A stretch of DNA of 64,000 nucleotides from positions 35,160,801-35,224,800 of the forward strand of contig OU744734.1 in the NCBI GenBank assembly GCA_916613615.1, in the 5' to 3' direction. Below the pieces are notes generated by a model that was not told the origin of the DNA, did not search any database, and saw only the letters and a list, made by a program, of their open reading frames with translations. The first letter of the stretch is position 1. Each line of letters opens with the position of its first letter. The position numbers and the translations under genes were made by a program. Positions 22,740 through 33,779 of this stretch are shown here, one piece after another. The DNA is from Steromphala cineraria. Lineage: Eukaryota; Mollusca; Gastropoda; Trochida; Trochidae.

Positions 22740-23410
22740 CCCCAGACTATGAATCAACCCCAGACTATAAATCAACCCCGGACTATGAATCATCCCCGAA
22801 CTGTGACTCAACCCCGAACTGTGACTCAACCTCAGACTATGAATCAACCCCGGACTATGAATCAACCTCAGACTATGAATCAACCCCAGACTATGAATCA
22901 ACCCCAGACTATGAATCAACCCCAGACTATGAATCAACCCCTGACTATGAATCAACCACTGACTATGAATCAACTCCTGACTATGAATCAACCACAGACT
23001 ATGAATCAACCCCGAACTGTGACTCAACCTCAGACTATGAATCAACCTCAGACTATGAATCAACCCCGGACTATGAATCAACCCCTGACTATGAATCAAC
23101 CCCGGACTATGAATCAACCTCAGACTATGAATCAACCCCGGACTATGAATCAACCCCGAACTGTGACTCAACCTCAGACTATGAATCAACCGCAGACTAT
23201 GAATCAACCTCAGACTATGAATCAACCTCAGACTATGAATCAACCCCGGACTATGAATCAACCTCAGACTATGAATCAACCCCGGACTATGAATCAACCT
23301 CAGACTATGAATCAACCCCTGACTATGAATCAACCCCGGACTATGAATCAACCTCAGACTATGAATCAACCTCAGACTATGAATCAACCCCGAATTTTGA
23401 CTCAACCTCA
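22740..23410 (+). repeat. 18-bp coding minisatellite (37 hexapeptides), left gene A
   Basis: caaccccagactatgaat-type 18-mers in frame encode T-M-N-Q-P-(Q/R/L), with a V-T-Q-P variant recurring at units 4-5, 16 and 24. That spacing suggests block duplication of ~8-11 units. The right copy has 20 units. The complementary strand is also open because 18 is a multiple of 3, but that reading is a by-product. Confidence 0.93.
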
Positions 23411-25208
23411 GACTTCTCTGCTGATGCACCCAAATCAACCACAGACCAGACCTTCAGGACAATATGTGCAAACAATCTAAGGGTCAGCTAATCAATTGCC
23501 AGACAGACTTCCGGTACAGAATCCAAATGTTGCTGGTAAACTTTATTCAGGATCTCTGCCAGTTATGACTCAAACAATTTCAACATCTGCTGCTGCACAA
23601 CCTTTGAAAACAGGAACACAAACACTGCCAAAATATAAAGCACAAACATTGTCTACAGGAGGCAGACCTCCCTCCAAATATCTGCCATTCAGAGCTGCAC
23701 AACCTACAAGAACATCACCACAGGTCACCAATGGTCGTCCGCCGCTGCTGCCAAACAGCATTTTACAAATGATTCACGTACCTCAAGCTATCTCTCCACA
23801 ATCCCCGCAAGCTTTCAATCAGGATCCAAATTCTTTCTCCCTCCTCTTCAACAAGCAACCAATCAACAACTGTTGGGAGCAGCTAAACCGTCCCATCATT
23901 CAACTGGTTTGAGTCAGCAAATGAACACAATTGGACAAACTCTTCCAGGGTTCAGCTCTCCACCTCTGACCTATAACCCTTCACGTCTGGAGCAATGGGC
24001 GATCAAGAGCTACACTGATGATTCTGTTGCCAAGTCCAGGACACTCGGGCGGAAGTCCTACCTTCAGCTTATTGCAAAGAGACAGAGAGCTCTAGTAAAC
24101 CAGCAACTATCTCAAGCTCTCATGATGCCAAAGGCTGCTACCAAACCTCGTTCAGGGCTAGACCAAGTGATGCCAGATTTCATAACGCTGGATGCGGCCC
24201 GAGACCTGGATTGTGAAACCATACCGGAAGTAAGGGGTCTCGACGTGCACAAGTATCATCCAATGGGCTGTGACGATGACCAGTGTCCACCAGGGAAGGA
24301 ATGCAGGACTCTTCGTGGGGTCGGTATGTGCTGTCCGTCTTCAGGTGAGTGGTTTTACTAGTACCTTAAAGGATGACTGATAAATTTGGTTTGGAGCTTT
24401 AAATTTCCACAGTTATACAGATTCTACGCTCACCTGATTGTGACTGCAAATTTCAACTTAATGATAGGAATTCTTGTTTGGACTTTTCCTTTTTGATAAG
24501 TTGTAATACACGAATTGATTCATTGATATTGGAGCTACTGATTGTACGCTGTCGTTTTTAAATTCAAACTGAACGAAAGATTATGTTTCTAACTCAAATG
24601 TTTGTCTTTTTCAGTCTCAAGCAAAGCAATACGATCAAGGAGCAGAAAAGGACAATTCAAGTATCTTGGATTCTTCTGATTTAAAAGACTTTTGTCGTCA
24701 TTCTAGGCTTAATGCTATTGGTAAAAACATTATTTCAGTAATATAAAAGTTTTTTAATTTTCATTTCTATCTTGTTAATATGATTTTACCGCAGTTTTAG
24801 TCTACAGTTTTGTGCTGTGAATATATATCATTCTATGCTTTGTTCTTTCCATCTACAATAAGCTTGTTAGTAACCTTCTTATGATTAAAATTACGACAGT
24901 CCTTTTTATAAGGGTAGGAATGAAAATATGATAATATTGAAACAACAGTTTTACCCAATAGAATCTACTCAAATCTAATTGCCTCTGTCGATGTGTTTGT
25001 GTTGTTATTATTTCGTAATGTATTTTTTACCGGTAAAGAGACCAGATATATTCATATTGCATACGTTGCTTCTTGTCAGTTCATCTACCAGTGATTTTAT
25101 ATTATTTGTTCGTTTGTAATTCTAAATGTACTTATGAACTATTTCGATGATTTCACAATAGTTTATTGTTGACTTGGATTTGACATACATGTATATAGCG
25201 ATTCGTGT

Positions 25209-25214
25209 AATAAA
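25209..25214 (+). terminator. Polyadenylation signal AATAAA, left gene A
   Basis: Same position as AATAAA at 49660 in the right copy, ~530 nt after the last coding exon. Conservation between copies supports it. Confidence 0.5.
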
Positions 25215-25509
25215 ATGATATTTAATAAGTCAATATGAAAGTGTTGTTATTAATAAAAATTTGTATTTGAACTCCCAGTACGCTTATCCCGAAAAGGCCC
25301 AGCAACTTAAAGAAAAGAACTGTTCTGCTCAGTCAGGTTTTGATTCAATGCTACACTGAATTACGCTACCAATTGTTTGCTTGTTCCAACCGATGCTTCC
25401 GGGTTTCACCACAATGCTTATCCGCAATAGTGTTCAGGGCTTTCTTTCTGTAATAATGCTAGAAATATGTTCATTTGATGCACTGTGATGTCCCCCGTAC
25501 AAACTTTTA

Positions 25510-26360
25510 ATCAGAAAATGACCCTAACCCCCATATGTATTAAGTTCAAATTGTTTCCATGAAAACCAAAAAGCCCCCAAAATTCAGAAAAACGAAGGAG
25601 CAAAAGGCATCACTCATCTACTCCTACTACGTACCAAGTTAAGTAATTAACAGTTTTTGAGATATAGCTTGGAAATGGACATTCTCCCAAAATGCACTAT
25701 GTTTTAATTGTTGCCATGAAAACCATCAAAAAGTCAAAAATTCAGAATATCCAAAATAGCAAAAGGCGATACATCAAAACTAGATTTAACCTCATACCAG
25801 ATTTTGTATTTAAAAAAATTGAATAGTTTGTGAGTTAAGGTCCGGAAACAGATCCTATCCCCTAAATGCACTAAGCTTCCAAATTGCTTCCATGGAAACC
25901 AGAAACAAATTAAAAATCTAGAATAAAAAAAATAGCTCAAGGCACCACACCACCATTAAGTCTAACCAAATAGCAAGTTTTGTAAAAAATATTGAAAGGT
26001 TTTGAAGATATGGCCCGGAAACAGACCCTACCCTCCATATGCACTAAAACTCTTTCCATGGAAACCAGAAAAATAAATAAATCAGAATAACCAAAATACC
26101 AAAAGGCACCACTTCATCATTTGGTCTAACCAGATACCAAGTTTTGTAAACAAATATTGAACAGTTTTTGAGATATGGCCCAGAAACGAACCCTACCCCC
26201 TATATGCACCAAGTTCAAACTGTTTCCATGGAAATCAGAAAAAAATATACTAAATCAGACTGTCCAAAATAGTAAAAGGCACCAGCCAACCACTAAATCT
26301 AACCACATACCAAGTTTTGTAAAAACATATTGAACGGTTTTCGAGATATGGTCCGGAAAC
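25510..26360. repeat. ~165-bp tandem repeat, five units (left duplicon)
   Basis: Each unit runs from gatatggcccggaaacagac through ctccatatgcac, ttccatggaaaccag and caaaaggcaccac to taccaagttttgtaaa. aaaggca-type words recur near 25604, 25760, 25937, 26100 and 26274. The right duplicon has six units. Downstream of gene A, non-coding. Confidence 0.88.
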
Positions 26361-26485
26361 AAAAGGGTTACGGAACTAGATTAGCGTTTGCGGGATACCG
26401 CAAAAGCAGAGCAGCCCCGTAACTTGGGGTTTCGCCTTACCCTGTTCCGCCCTTTACAGGCCTCACCAAATTGGGAATTTTCTCG

Positions 26486-27080
26486 TGACCTTGACCTTTG
26501 ACACTCAAGGTCACACAATCAATGAACACATTTCATTGAGTATAACATTATTGTAATGAAATAAAGTGTTAAAAATTAAATAAATCCATTTTCTCCATAT
26601 ATGTTGACCTTGCTGTGACCTTGACCTTCGACAGTTAGTACCCAAATCTTTTTGAAAATTTTGTACTTCTCAAGAGATAATATATACAAAATCTAAACTT
26701 CATAGCACAGAAACTTTTCAAGTTATTGTGTTTACAAGGAATTGCAATAACTCATAAATCTCATGACCTTGACCTTTGACCTTCAAGGTCACACAATAAT
26801 TGAACACTTTTTATTGAGTATAACAATCATGTATTGATTAAAAGTGATCATAGTTAAAATTAAGCATTTTCGCTAAACCATGCTTGAGTCATGACCTTGC
26901 TGTGACCTTGACCTTTGACGGATTGTAGACGAAACCTTTTCAAAAAATTTTACTTTTCCAAGGATGATATATACCAAGTAAGAGCTTCATAGCACAAACA
27001 CTTTTCAAGTTATCGCGTTTACAAGGAATTCTTAGAGTGAATACATATCTCGTGACCTTGACCTTTGACCTTGAAAGTGA
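26486..27080. repeat. ~280-bp tandem repeat rich in TGACCT (AGGTCA) half-sites
   Basis: Blocks at 26486, 26612, 26762, 26890 and 27051 read tgaccttgacctttgac or close variants. Two ~278-bp units and a partial third are present. On the - strand the blocks read AGGTCAaAGGTCA (DR1 spacing), with an extra half-site. Around 26762 the tgaccttcaaggtca palindrome adds an everted pair. Absent from the right duplicon at this position. Non-coding. Confidence 0.8.
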
Positions 27081-27118
27081 ACGTGTCATAATCGTTCCCC
27101 CGAGGTATGAGTAGTAAG

Positions 27119-27762
27119 TAATAGTTACCGACTGAGACTGAGGTGTTCAAGTTAGATGAACCCTCGCCCAAATTTTGCACTCCAAACATGGGTTTGAAGC
27201 TGTGGCCTGTTGATTTCATTATCCATTAGACCATGGATGCCAGTTAAAAACACAGGATGTTATTTATGATCGCATGATTAAGTTTACATTACCGTGAATT
27301 ATTCTTGATATATTGATTATACATAATCATTTGTACCAAATGTTTATACCCATAATAAATTAACTTTTTGCGTAAGCTGTTATAAAAATAAATGTGTATA
27401 CAATGTCTTGTGGAGGCTTGAACGGTTCCGCACGTGCAGCACGAGAGGCTCATGCCAATGTCACAGTCAGCTACTTGATATGAACATGGTTTCATCAAGA
27501 AAGGTCAATGTTTCATATTCTCTTTATATGTAAGAAAGATGTGGATTTCCGCCTTATCAAAAATGATGTCATGCTGAAATTGGATTGATATAGCGTTGTG
27601 CTAGTGTGTAAAATAGTTACCGACCCAGACCTCGGGTCCAAGTTTGATAACCCTCGCCCACGTGATTCATGAACACCTCGGTCTAACTGCCTCGGTGTTC
27701 ATGATTCACGTGCTCGAGGGTTTATCTAACTTGAACACCTCGGTCTCAGTCGGTAACTATTA
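27119..27762. mobile_element. TIR element TAATAGTTACCGACTGAG (left duplicon)
   Basis: taatagttaccgactgagac at the left and its inverse at the right (gtctcagtcggtaactatta) bound ~644 bp. The similarity extends ~48 bp inward (gaggtgttcaagttagat). Its right half is itself a palindrome (27613-27762). A homologous element is at 50972-51788. No transposase. Confidence 0.7.
27613..27762. repeat. ~150-bp palindrome
   Basis: Arms of ~70 bp (agttaccgac...cacgtgattcatgaacacc) fold back on each other around aactgcctcgg with several mismatches. A second copy is at 51641-51788. It looks like a TIR that was duplicated head to head. Confidence 0.72.
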
Positions 27763-27849
27763 CTGATGCGGCGTTTTCAACAACACTCCAGACATTCTCA
27801 TATAAAAAATGGCCTTTTTGAACACATTCGCAATATGCCGATGTGAGGC

Positions 27850-28430
27850 GGAGCCGAAGGAAATGCAGAATGTACAAGGGTCTTACAGTCTCGTACACCC
27901 TGTCTAAACGCCGTGTCACGAATTTATTACCCTTAAGATCTTTTATTTCAACACAGTTTACTCATTTTCGACCAAAATAAGTCATAACTAGACTGCGGTC
28001 GAAGCTCAGCACAGTGTGAACATCAAGAGTCGCGGTACGGAGCTAGCGGCAGTTATATAAAGGGAGATAACTCTGTGACTAAAAATATCCGAATTAAAAG
28101 TGTTGTTAAATGAAATAATTAAAGAGAAACATGTGTTCATATTGAATGAATGTAATAACACAATGGAAATTCACAATGACAGAACATTAGAATCTCTCAA
28201 TTGATGTTGGTCATTGTAAATTTTGATTCTGAAATTCTCAGTCGAGCGGCCGTTTTACTTCCGCATTCCACCTGAGGTCAAGGTCATCCGCATGACCCGT
28301 TTGGTATATCACGTGACAAATTTGACGGGGTGTACACTTCGTACACCCTGCCAAATCCGACTTCACGGGTATGTATGCTTTGGCTATTGACCAATCAGAA
28401 TTCGAGAAATTAATCTTAAGGGTAATAATA
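27850..28430. other. Left-duplicon-specific ~520-bp segment
   Basis: Between gccgatgtgagg and tcattga the left copy has ~580 bp where the right has ~60 bp. It contains two direct copies of cgtacaccctg and an inverted pair of ttattacccttaagat near its ends. An inserted element is likely, but clean termini and a target duplication were not resolved. Confidence 0.5.
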
Positions 28431-28669
28431 TCATTGAGATATTGCATGTGTCCGATGCTTTTTGTTGGCCATATTGTTTGCTCTCAGACAAGCAAATGTG
28501 ACATGTGTTAAAGCCCCATTATCATACTAGCATGCGGTTCGTAGTGAAATCTAGCTATTAATAATAGAAATACATCACTCGGTAGAAAATCTTATTTATC
28601 ATAAAATCATATTAACATGTTTTAATCATCAATAAAATACTTAATTCGACGTCAAATGTACATTAGTGC

Positions 28670-28735
28670 CTTCCATAACGCAGTAGCTAAAGCGCTGAGT
28701 TTTCATACGGAGGGTCGCATGTTCCTATCGCGACC
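28670..28735 (+). repeat. tRNA-like segment (degenerate), left duplicon
   Basis: acgcagtagctaaagcgctg resembles a D-arm/A-box and gtcgcatgttcctatcgcg a damaged T-arm; the anticodon-like loop is tttcata. Acceptor ends do not pair. The same segment recurs at 52170-52238. Confidence 0.35.
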
Positions 28736-28980
28736 TTCCAAAGTATATTTTCAAATTTGAGAGGTTTTAGATTTGTCATTCTAGGAACATTTGAAAAGAC
28801 TCTATTATTACTAACAGATTAAAAACCTGACACCCGGGTTAATCAAAGAACAGTAACTATTAAGACAATAGAGTGACGCCATGACCGTGGACAAAGGAAT
28901 AAATAGTGCAGATGTTTTCAGTCTTATATCCACATTAGCAGCACGGACTGTTGTCACTTGTATTTATCTGAGACATATAT

Positions 28981-29276
28981 GTTGAGACAGCCTCTGTTGT
29001 ATTACGCCGAAACCCGTGGGTCCCGGCAGTTTCCCCTGGCGGGAAAAAAATGTACCAGAATATAATTTCTTTATCAAATGACAAAGATTCTCGCATGGAA
29101 ATGGTGGTTCATATCACAATGCTTTTGTCATGATTCAGTAGCCAAAATGATGATTTTAGAACAGCATCGTTGATTGCACAACTAACTTTGATTGTCTCCA
29201 ATCAGGCGTCTCCCATTCTACCCAGCATTCTCTGCGAATAAGAACAGAGACTTTCATGACTTGATCTGCCTCTGTA
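28981..29276. mobile_element. CACAGAGGCAGATCA element, left TIR lost
   Basis: Same element as 52488-52809. Here the left TIR is replaced by gacatatatg, while the right TIR (catgacttgatctgcctctg) remains. Confidence 0.6.
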
Positions 29277-29617
29277 GGAAGAGTATGAATCTGAGGTGAC
29301 AGTGAACAATTTCACAAGATCGAGTACAATAGTTTAGGAAAGAAAATGGTTATTTTTCGATTTTATTGATTACATTTTTTAATTCGGTAATAGAATAAAG
29401 TCTTTACAATTACAAAGCATTACATACATGTATTGTATCAGCTAAATACGATTTAGCGAAGTAAGCAGTTTGCCTGTAAATTCGATTATTTCAATGTGGT
29501 TTCTTAAATTAGAGCTTTTAATTTCGGAAAGCAAAATTGGGATCAAATCGCAAAGATAGCAAAAAAGTTTGTTGCTAAAAAAAATTGGAGATAAGAAGAC
29601 TAGACATAATTTTACTC

Positions 29618-29623
29618 TTTATT
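29618..29623 (-). terminator. Polyadenylation signal (AATAAA on - strand), left gene B
   Basis: tttatt on + lies ~100 nt past the gene B stop, at the same place as 53150-53155 in the right copy. Confidence 0.45.
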
Positions 29624-29724
29624 ATCTTCAAAAATAGGTAAACGGTAACATCAAAATCATTGTTCGTTTCATAAGATATACATCGTTCATTTCATTTCAA
29701 TGAAATTAACACTCAGCATTATTT

Positions 29725-30898
29725 TCAGAGAAGTTCAACACGGACTGTTAAGGCGTTAGATGGACCAGGGTAGCGAGTAGTAAAGGTTTTCCTTCCAAGA
29801 CTTCCATTTTGACTCATCTCCCAAATTTCAACCTTGTTGTTCCAACATTCCGAGAAGACCAGAAGACCAGACTTTACTTTTATTTTCCTTCCTTTATTTA
29901 CATAACTTACAGTATTTGGATTTCCAAATTCTCCTTTGGCAGTTATTTCAACTATGTTGATGCCACATTTGTTTCCTTTTCCGCTCTCTAAGTATACAAG
30001 CATTCCAAAGTCCAATGTCCTAAGGAGAGCCAAATCATAAACATGTCTTGAATGTGGCTGCTCTTGATTATAGATCTTCCTTTTGGTGGACATCTCAACA
30101 CAGACGATTGATTCTCCTCTATGATTCTCCGCCCAACATCCTATATCTTCATTTATTACAAAAACATTTATTTTAGAAAGCAAAGAAAGCCAGAGATCCT
30201 TTTCTTTTCTTGTGTGATCTTGACTAAAAATACAAGAACGTCGACGTAAGTAGACACGGTAAAACAATTTTTCATGGGATACATTTAAATCATATGCTTT
30301 TGTTTGAGATGAAATCCTTTTCTTAACCGAGTTAGGACATAATAATTGTTTAAATATTCCGTTGCTTTGTGACCAGAAAAATAGGTTAGATTTACGGTCA
30401 TATGAAATAGAAAGTACATTTTTCACCATTTTTCCTGTCTTCTCTGTTGTATTTGATTTTATAGACACTTTATATGAAACCACCCGAGACCATTAGAAAA
30501 GATTCAATTTTCTTTGTTTCAGGACCATGTGTTTCAAGATTGGTCTTTTGAGATCCATCATGAGTTGCTTCAGGCTGAGTCTTTGTTTCAGAGTCTAGTT
30601 CTTCAAGATCTTTCTCTTGAGATCCAACATGACTTCCTTGAGGCTGTGTCTTTGTTTCAGGGTCATGTTCTTCAAATTTGTCCTCTTGAGATTCTACATA
30701 ACTTCCTTGAGGTTGAGTGTTGAGGATATGTGCTTTAGCCTTATCAAACAAGTTCTTGTCTATGTTACACTTTAGCATGGCATCATACAAGTCTTGTGGA
30801 AGATTTAAACGTTCATATTTCCTGTATTTGGAGCTGGATGTCTTGCTGAACACTGCCTGTGCAGATAGGAACAGAAAGAAAATAATGTTGAGCGACAT
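29725..30898 (-). pseudogene. Left copy of gene B (secreted repeat + YWTD-like propeller), frameshifted
   Basis: From the ATG at 30898 the frame encodes signal peptide MSLNIIFFLFLSAQAVFS, a short linker and three 23-residue repeats. It stops after SGGFI at ~30470. Compared with the right copy, 23 bp are missing around 30474, which shifts the frame. The remaining 250 residues (ISYDRKSNLFFWSQSNGIFK through to PGPSNALTVRVELL) continue in another frame to 29725. The propeller part is otherwise nearly identical to the right copy, so the break is recent or the region has been homogenised by gene conversion. The expected product is a secreted ~142-residue truncated protein, or nothing. Confidence 0.85.
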
Positions 30899-31599
30899 GA
30901 CACAATGTGTAGCTCTCACTGGCAGGAGAAAATTTAAATCTGCAAGCAACAGTGAACATGTACCACATGATAGTTGTACCAAATATTGATTGTCATTCAA
31001 TACAAAGAAGAATTTTACATTCTATTAAATTGCTTTTCTTTTTTGTGATTGTTTGAAACTCAATTCTTCGTTAATGTTTATGTAGTTTCTCCAAATACTT
31101 GTATTCCTTCATTGCCATTTTTATGAAATCATCAGTTTTTAGTTTCACCTTTTTCCAAAGTTTCTTATAACTATGACATTATTTTACAATTAAGAATTTG
31201 AAATAGCTAACCTTCATATGAGTCTCTTTGAATTCCTAAATTTGAAATGGTCACCGCTCTCATTGGTAAATCGCAGTAGAATAAAATTATTCGTCCTAAT
31301 AATGATAACTGAACTAATAGATCTAGTTACTTTCATACCAACGTCAAAACATCACTTGAATTTTATTTATTGAATGAATTAAAAATATATTTTAGTTGTT
31401 GAATATATACACAATAAAGTGGCGTTTATTAATATGTTTATTTTTCTATTTGAATGTAACTTTGACATTAGTTATACAATTAAGAATTTGAAATATCTTA
31501 CCTTCTCATAAGTCGAAATGTTTCTGCAAGATTTATTCTTTCCACATTAATTCACAGTGAAATTTAATTAATATTATGTCAACAAGCGGTAAAATGTTT

Positions 31600-32070
31600 A
31601 AGATAGATAACTCTCCGCAAGCTTTTAAATCAGGATCCAAATTATTTCTCATTCCTCTTCAACAAGCAACCAATCAACAACCGTTGGGAGCAGTTAAACC
31701 GTCCCATCATTCCACTGGTTTGAGTCAGCAACTGAACACAATTGGACAAACTCTTCCCGAGTCTAGCTCTCTGACCTATAATCCTTCACGTTTTGAGCAC
31801 ACTGATGATTCCACTTAGCGAAACCGTCACCCGTTTTGAGTCAGCAAATGAACACAATTGGACAAACTCTCCCTGAGATCAGGCCACCACTGACGTCTGG
31901 AGCAATGGGTAATCAAGAGCTATACTGATGATTCTGTTGCCAAGACCAGGACACTCGGGCGGAAGTCCTATCTGCAGCTTATTGCAAAGAGACAGAGAGC
32001 TCTAGCACACCAGCAACTATCTCAAGCACCCATGATGCCACAAAATACTACCAAACCTCGTTCAGGGATC
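31600..32070 (+). pseudogene. Rearranged gene A fragment
   Basis: From ~31608 the sequence matches the 3' part of gene A exon 2 (caagctttta-atcaggatcc; SPQAFKSGSKLF and QQATNQQPLGAVKPSHHS). It then repeats part of itself: the QQ(L/M)NTIGQTLP block occurs twice, the second time after an in-frame stop. It ends near ccaaacctcgttcaggg without the cysteine tail. No intron boundary or poly(A) tract suggests retroposition. It starts exactly where duplicon homology ends, so it probably marks a recombination breakpoint. Confidence 0.82.
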
Positions 32071-32164
32071 ACTTTCAATTGGCTGAAATCAGAGGGTCAG
32101 GTCAAAGGTTGGAAAAGTTAGCATAATCTTACTATCAGATGAAACTTTTTACTACGAGTTGTGA

Positions 32165-32385
32165 TCGTCGGTGTGTGTGTGTGGCACCTTGATGGAAACT
32201 ATCTTTATCATGACCCTGTGACTATGTATGTGCCACCTTGATGGAAACTATCTATATCATGATCCTTTCCTACCCTTTGACTATGACTATATATATGTGA
32301 CACCTTGATGGAAACTATCTTATCATGATCCTTTCCCATCCCTTGACTATGACTATGTAGTGAACCTTGATGGGAACTGTTTTAT
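32165..32385. repeat. ~65-bp minisatellite, about three units
   Basis: caccttgatggaaactatct, then atcatgatcctttcc and ttgactatgactatg, recur three to four times with decay at both ends. Non-coding. Confidence 0.8.
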
Positions 32386-32693
32386 TCTTACCCTTTCAAA
32401 TCCATTGAAATTGATTAAAAATGACTGAAAATGAATTATTTGTAGCATATTAATATATATTATGAATCTTTTCTTGTCATGTTTACCTGAGATTTGTAAG
32501 CAATTCCCATCCATATGGGATAGTATTCCTGTACAATTGTGATATGATATGTGATATTTTTTTGTTGTTGCTTTGTTATTGCACTGTTATTGCAGCATCT
32601 GTTACAGTAAATAAATACTTGAAATGTTACTTTGCATTCGTTACTATTTAAATTCTGTTTCTTAGATATATTGGCAATACCACCAATTTTTAA

Positions 32694-33778
32694 AATGTGG
32701 GCGAACATAATTAAGACCTATAATACAGAGAGAGACAGGTGGGCCCACATTTAGGGAAAGGTACATTTACCTTGTATTATATTTATTTTTTTAAATGTGG
32801 GCCCACATAATTAAGACCTATATACAGAGGAAGACAGGTGGGCCCACATTTAAGGAAGAGGTATATTTACCTTGTATTATATTTATTTTTTTAAATGTGG
32901 GCCCACATAATTAAGACCTATATACAGAGGAAGACAGGTGGGCCCACATTTAAGGAAGAGGTATATTTACCTTGTATTATATTTATTTTTTTAAATGTGG
33001 GCCCACATAATTAAGACCTATATACAGAGGAAGACAGGTGGGCCCACATAATTAAGACCTATATACAGTGGAAGACAGGTGGGCCCACATTTAAGGAAGA
33101 GGTATATTTACCTTGTATTATATTTTTTTTTTTAAATGTGGGCCCACATAATTAAGACCTATATACAGAGGAAGACAGGTGGGCCCACATTTAAGGAAGA
33201 GGTATATTTACCTTGTATTATATTTATTTTTTTAAATGTGGGCCCACATAATTAAGACCTATATACAGAGGAAGACAGGTGGGTCCACATTTAAGGAAGA
33301 GGTATATTTACCTTGTATTATATTTATTTTTTTAAATGTGGGCCCACATAATTAAGACCTATATACAGAGGAAGACAGGTGGGCCCACATAATGAAGACC
33401 TATATACAGAGGAAGACAGGTGGGCCCACATAATTAAGACCTATATACAGAGGAAGACAGGTTGGCCCACATAATTAAGACCTATATACAGAGGAAGACA
33501 GGTGGGCCCACATTTAAGGAAGAGGTATATTTACCTTGTATTATATTTATTTTTTTAAATGTGGGCCCACATAATTAAGACCTATATACAGAGGAAGACA
33601 GGTGGGCCCACATAATTAAGACCTATATACAGAGGAAGACAGGTGGGCCCACATAATTAAGACCTATATACAGAGGAAGACAGGTGGACCCACATTTTAG
33701 GGAGAGGTACATTTACCTTGTTATATAACTTTTTTCAAATGTGGGCTCACATGTAAGAGAGGGGTACATTTACTTTGA
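32694..33778. repeat. Composite minisatellite built on palindrome gtgggcccac
   Basis: Two modules start with gtgggcccac: a 41-bp A module (ataattaagacctatataca then gaggaagacag) and a 59-bp B module (atttaaggaagaggtatatt, then a T-rich tail). A+B gives a 100-bp higher-order unit seen from 32797 on. In places A alone is amplified (33038, 33380-33480, 33600-33690). Units are near identical inside and decay at both edges, as expected of active unequal exchange. Confidence 0.93.
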
Positions 33779-33779
33779 A

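Larger units (their letters stand above)
20895..24679 (+). pseudogene. Left copy of gene A (secreted Q/N/P-rich protein), disrupted
   Basis: Exon structure matches the right copy: 20895-20934 (ATG plus signal peptide MSYQLILLGLILQG), 22039-24344 and 24615-24679. Three lesions relative to the right copy are visible: an in-frame TAA at 23478-23480, a 1-nt deletion at ~23814 that shifts the frame, and a TGA at 24677 replacing a Leu codon. Before the first stop the protein would have the N-terminal repeats and an expanded array of 37 TMNQPQ-type hexapeptides, but it would lack the six-cysteine tail. Intron 1 is longer than in the right copy because of a 364-bp MITE and a local duplication. A truncated secreted repeat protein could still be made; sequencing errors or allelic variation are alternatives. 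Confidence 0.82.
19599..31600. repeat. Left segmental duplicon (L)
   Basis: Aligns collinearly with 45017-55610. By eye, similarity is weak (~60-70%) at the upstream end and rises to ~90% in the gene A promoter and coding region. It is close to 99% across gene B and its downstream flank. L-only segments: a MITE in gene A intron 1, the NR-half-site repeat (26.4-27.1 kb) and ~520 bp at 27.85-28.43 kb. R-only segments include extra coding repeats in gene B. Homology stops at ~31600, exactly where a gene A fragment begins. Confidence 0.88.

Noticed and set aside
22719..23438. Long open frame (239 codons) on the - strand across gene A's repeats
   Set aside because: It is the complement of an 18-bp coding array; a multiple-of-3 period keeps all frames open. 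It has no start context or unique domain, and the right copy has only a shorter version.
28985..29060. Start of a separate gene at the CG-rich ccgaaacccgtgggtcccgg segment
   Set aside because: It is the interior of the CACAGAGGCAGATCA repeat, present also at 52.5 kb, with no open frame.
31576..31818. Independent small gene encoding SGSKLFLIPLQQATNQQ
   Set aside because: It is a fragment of gene A exon 2 with an unrelated start region and a nearby stop.
32694..33778. CRISPR-like repeat array
   Set aside because: Modules are contiguous with no unique spacers, and the context is animal DNA with no cas genes; it is a minisatellite.
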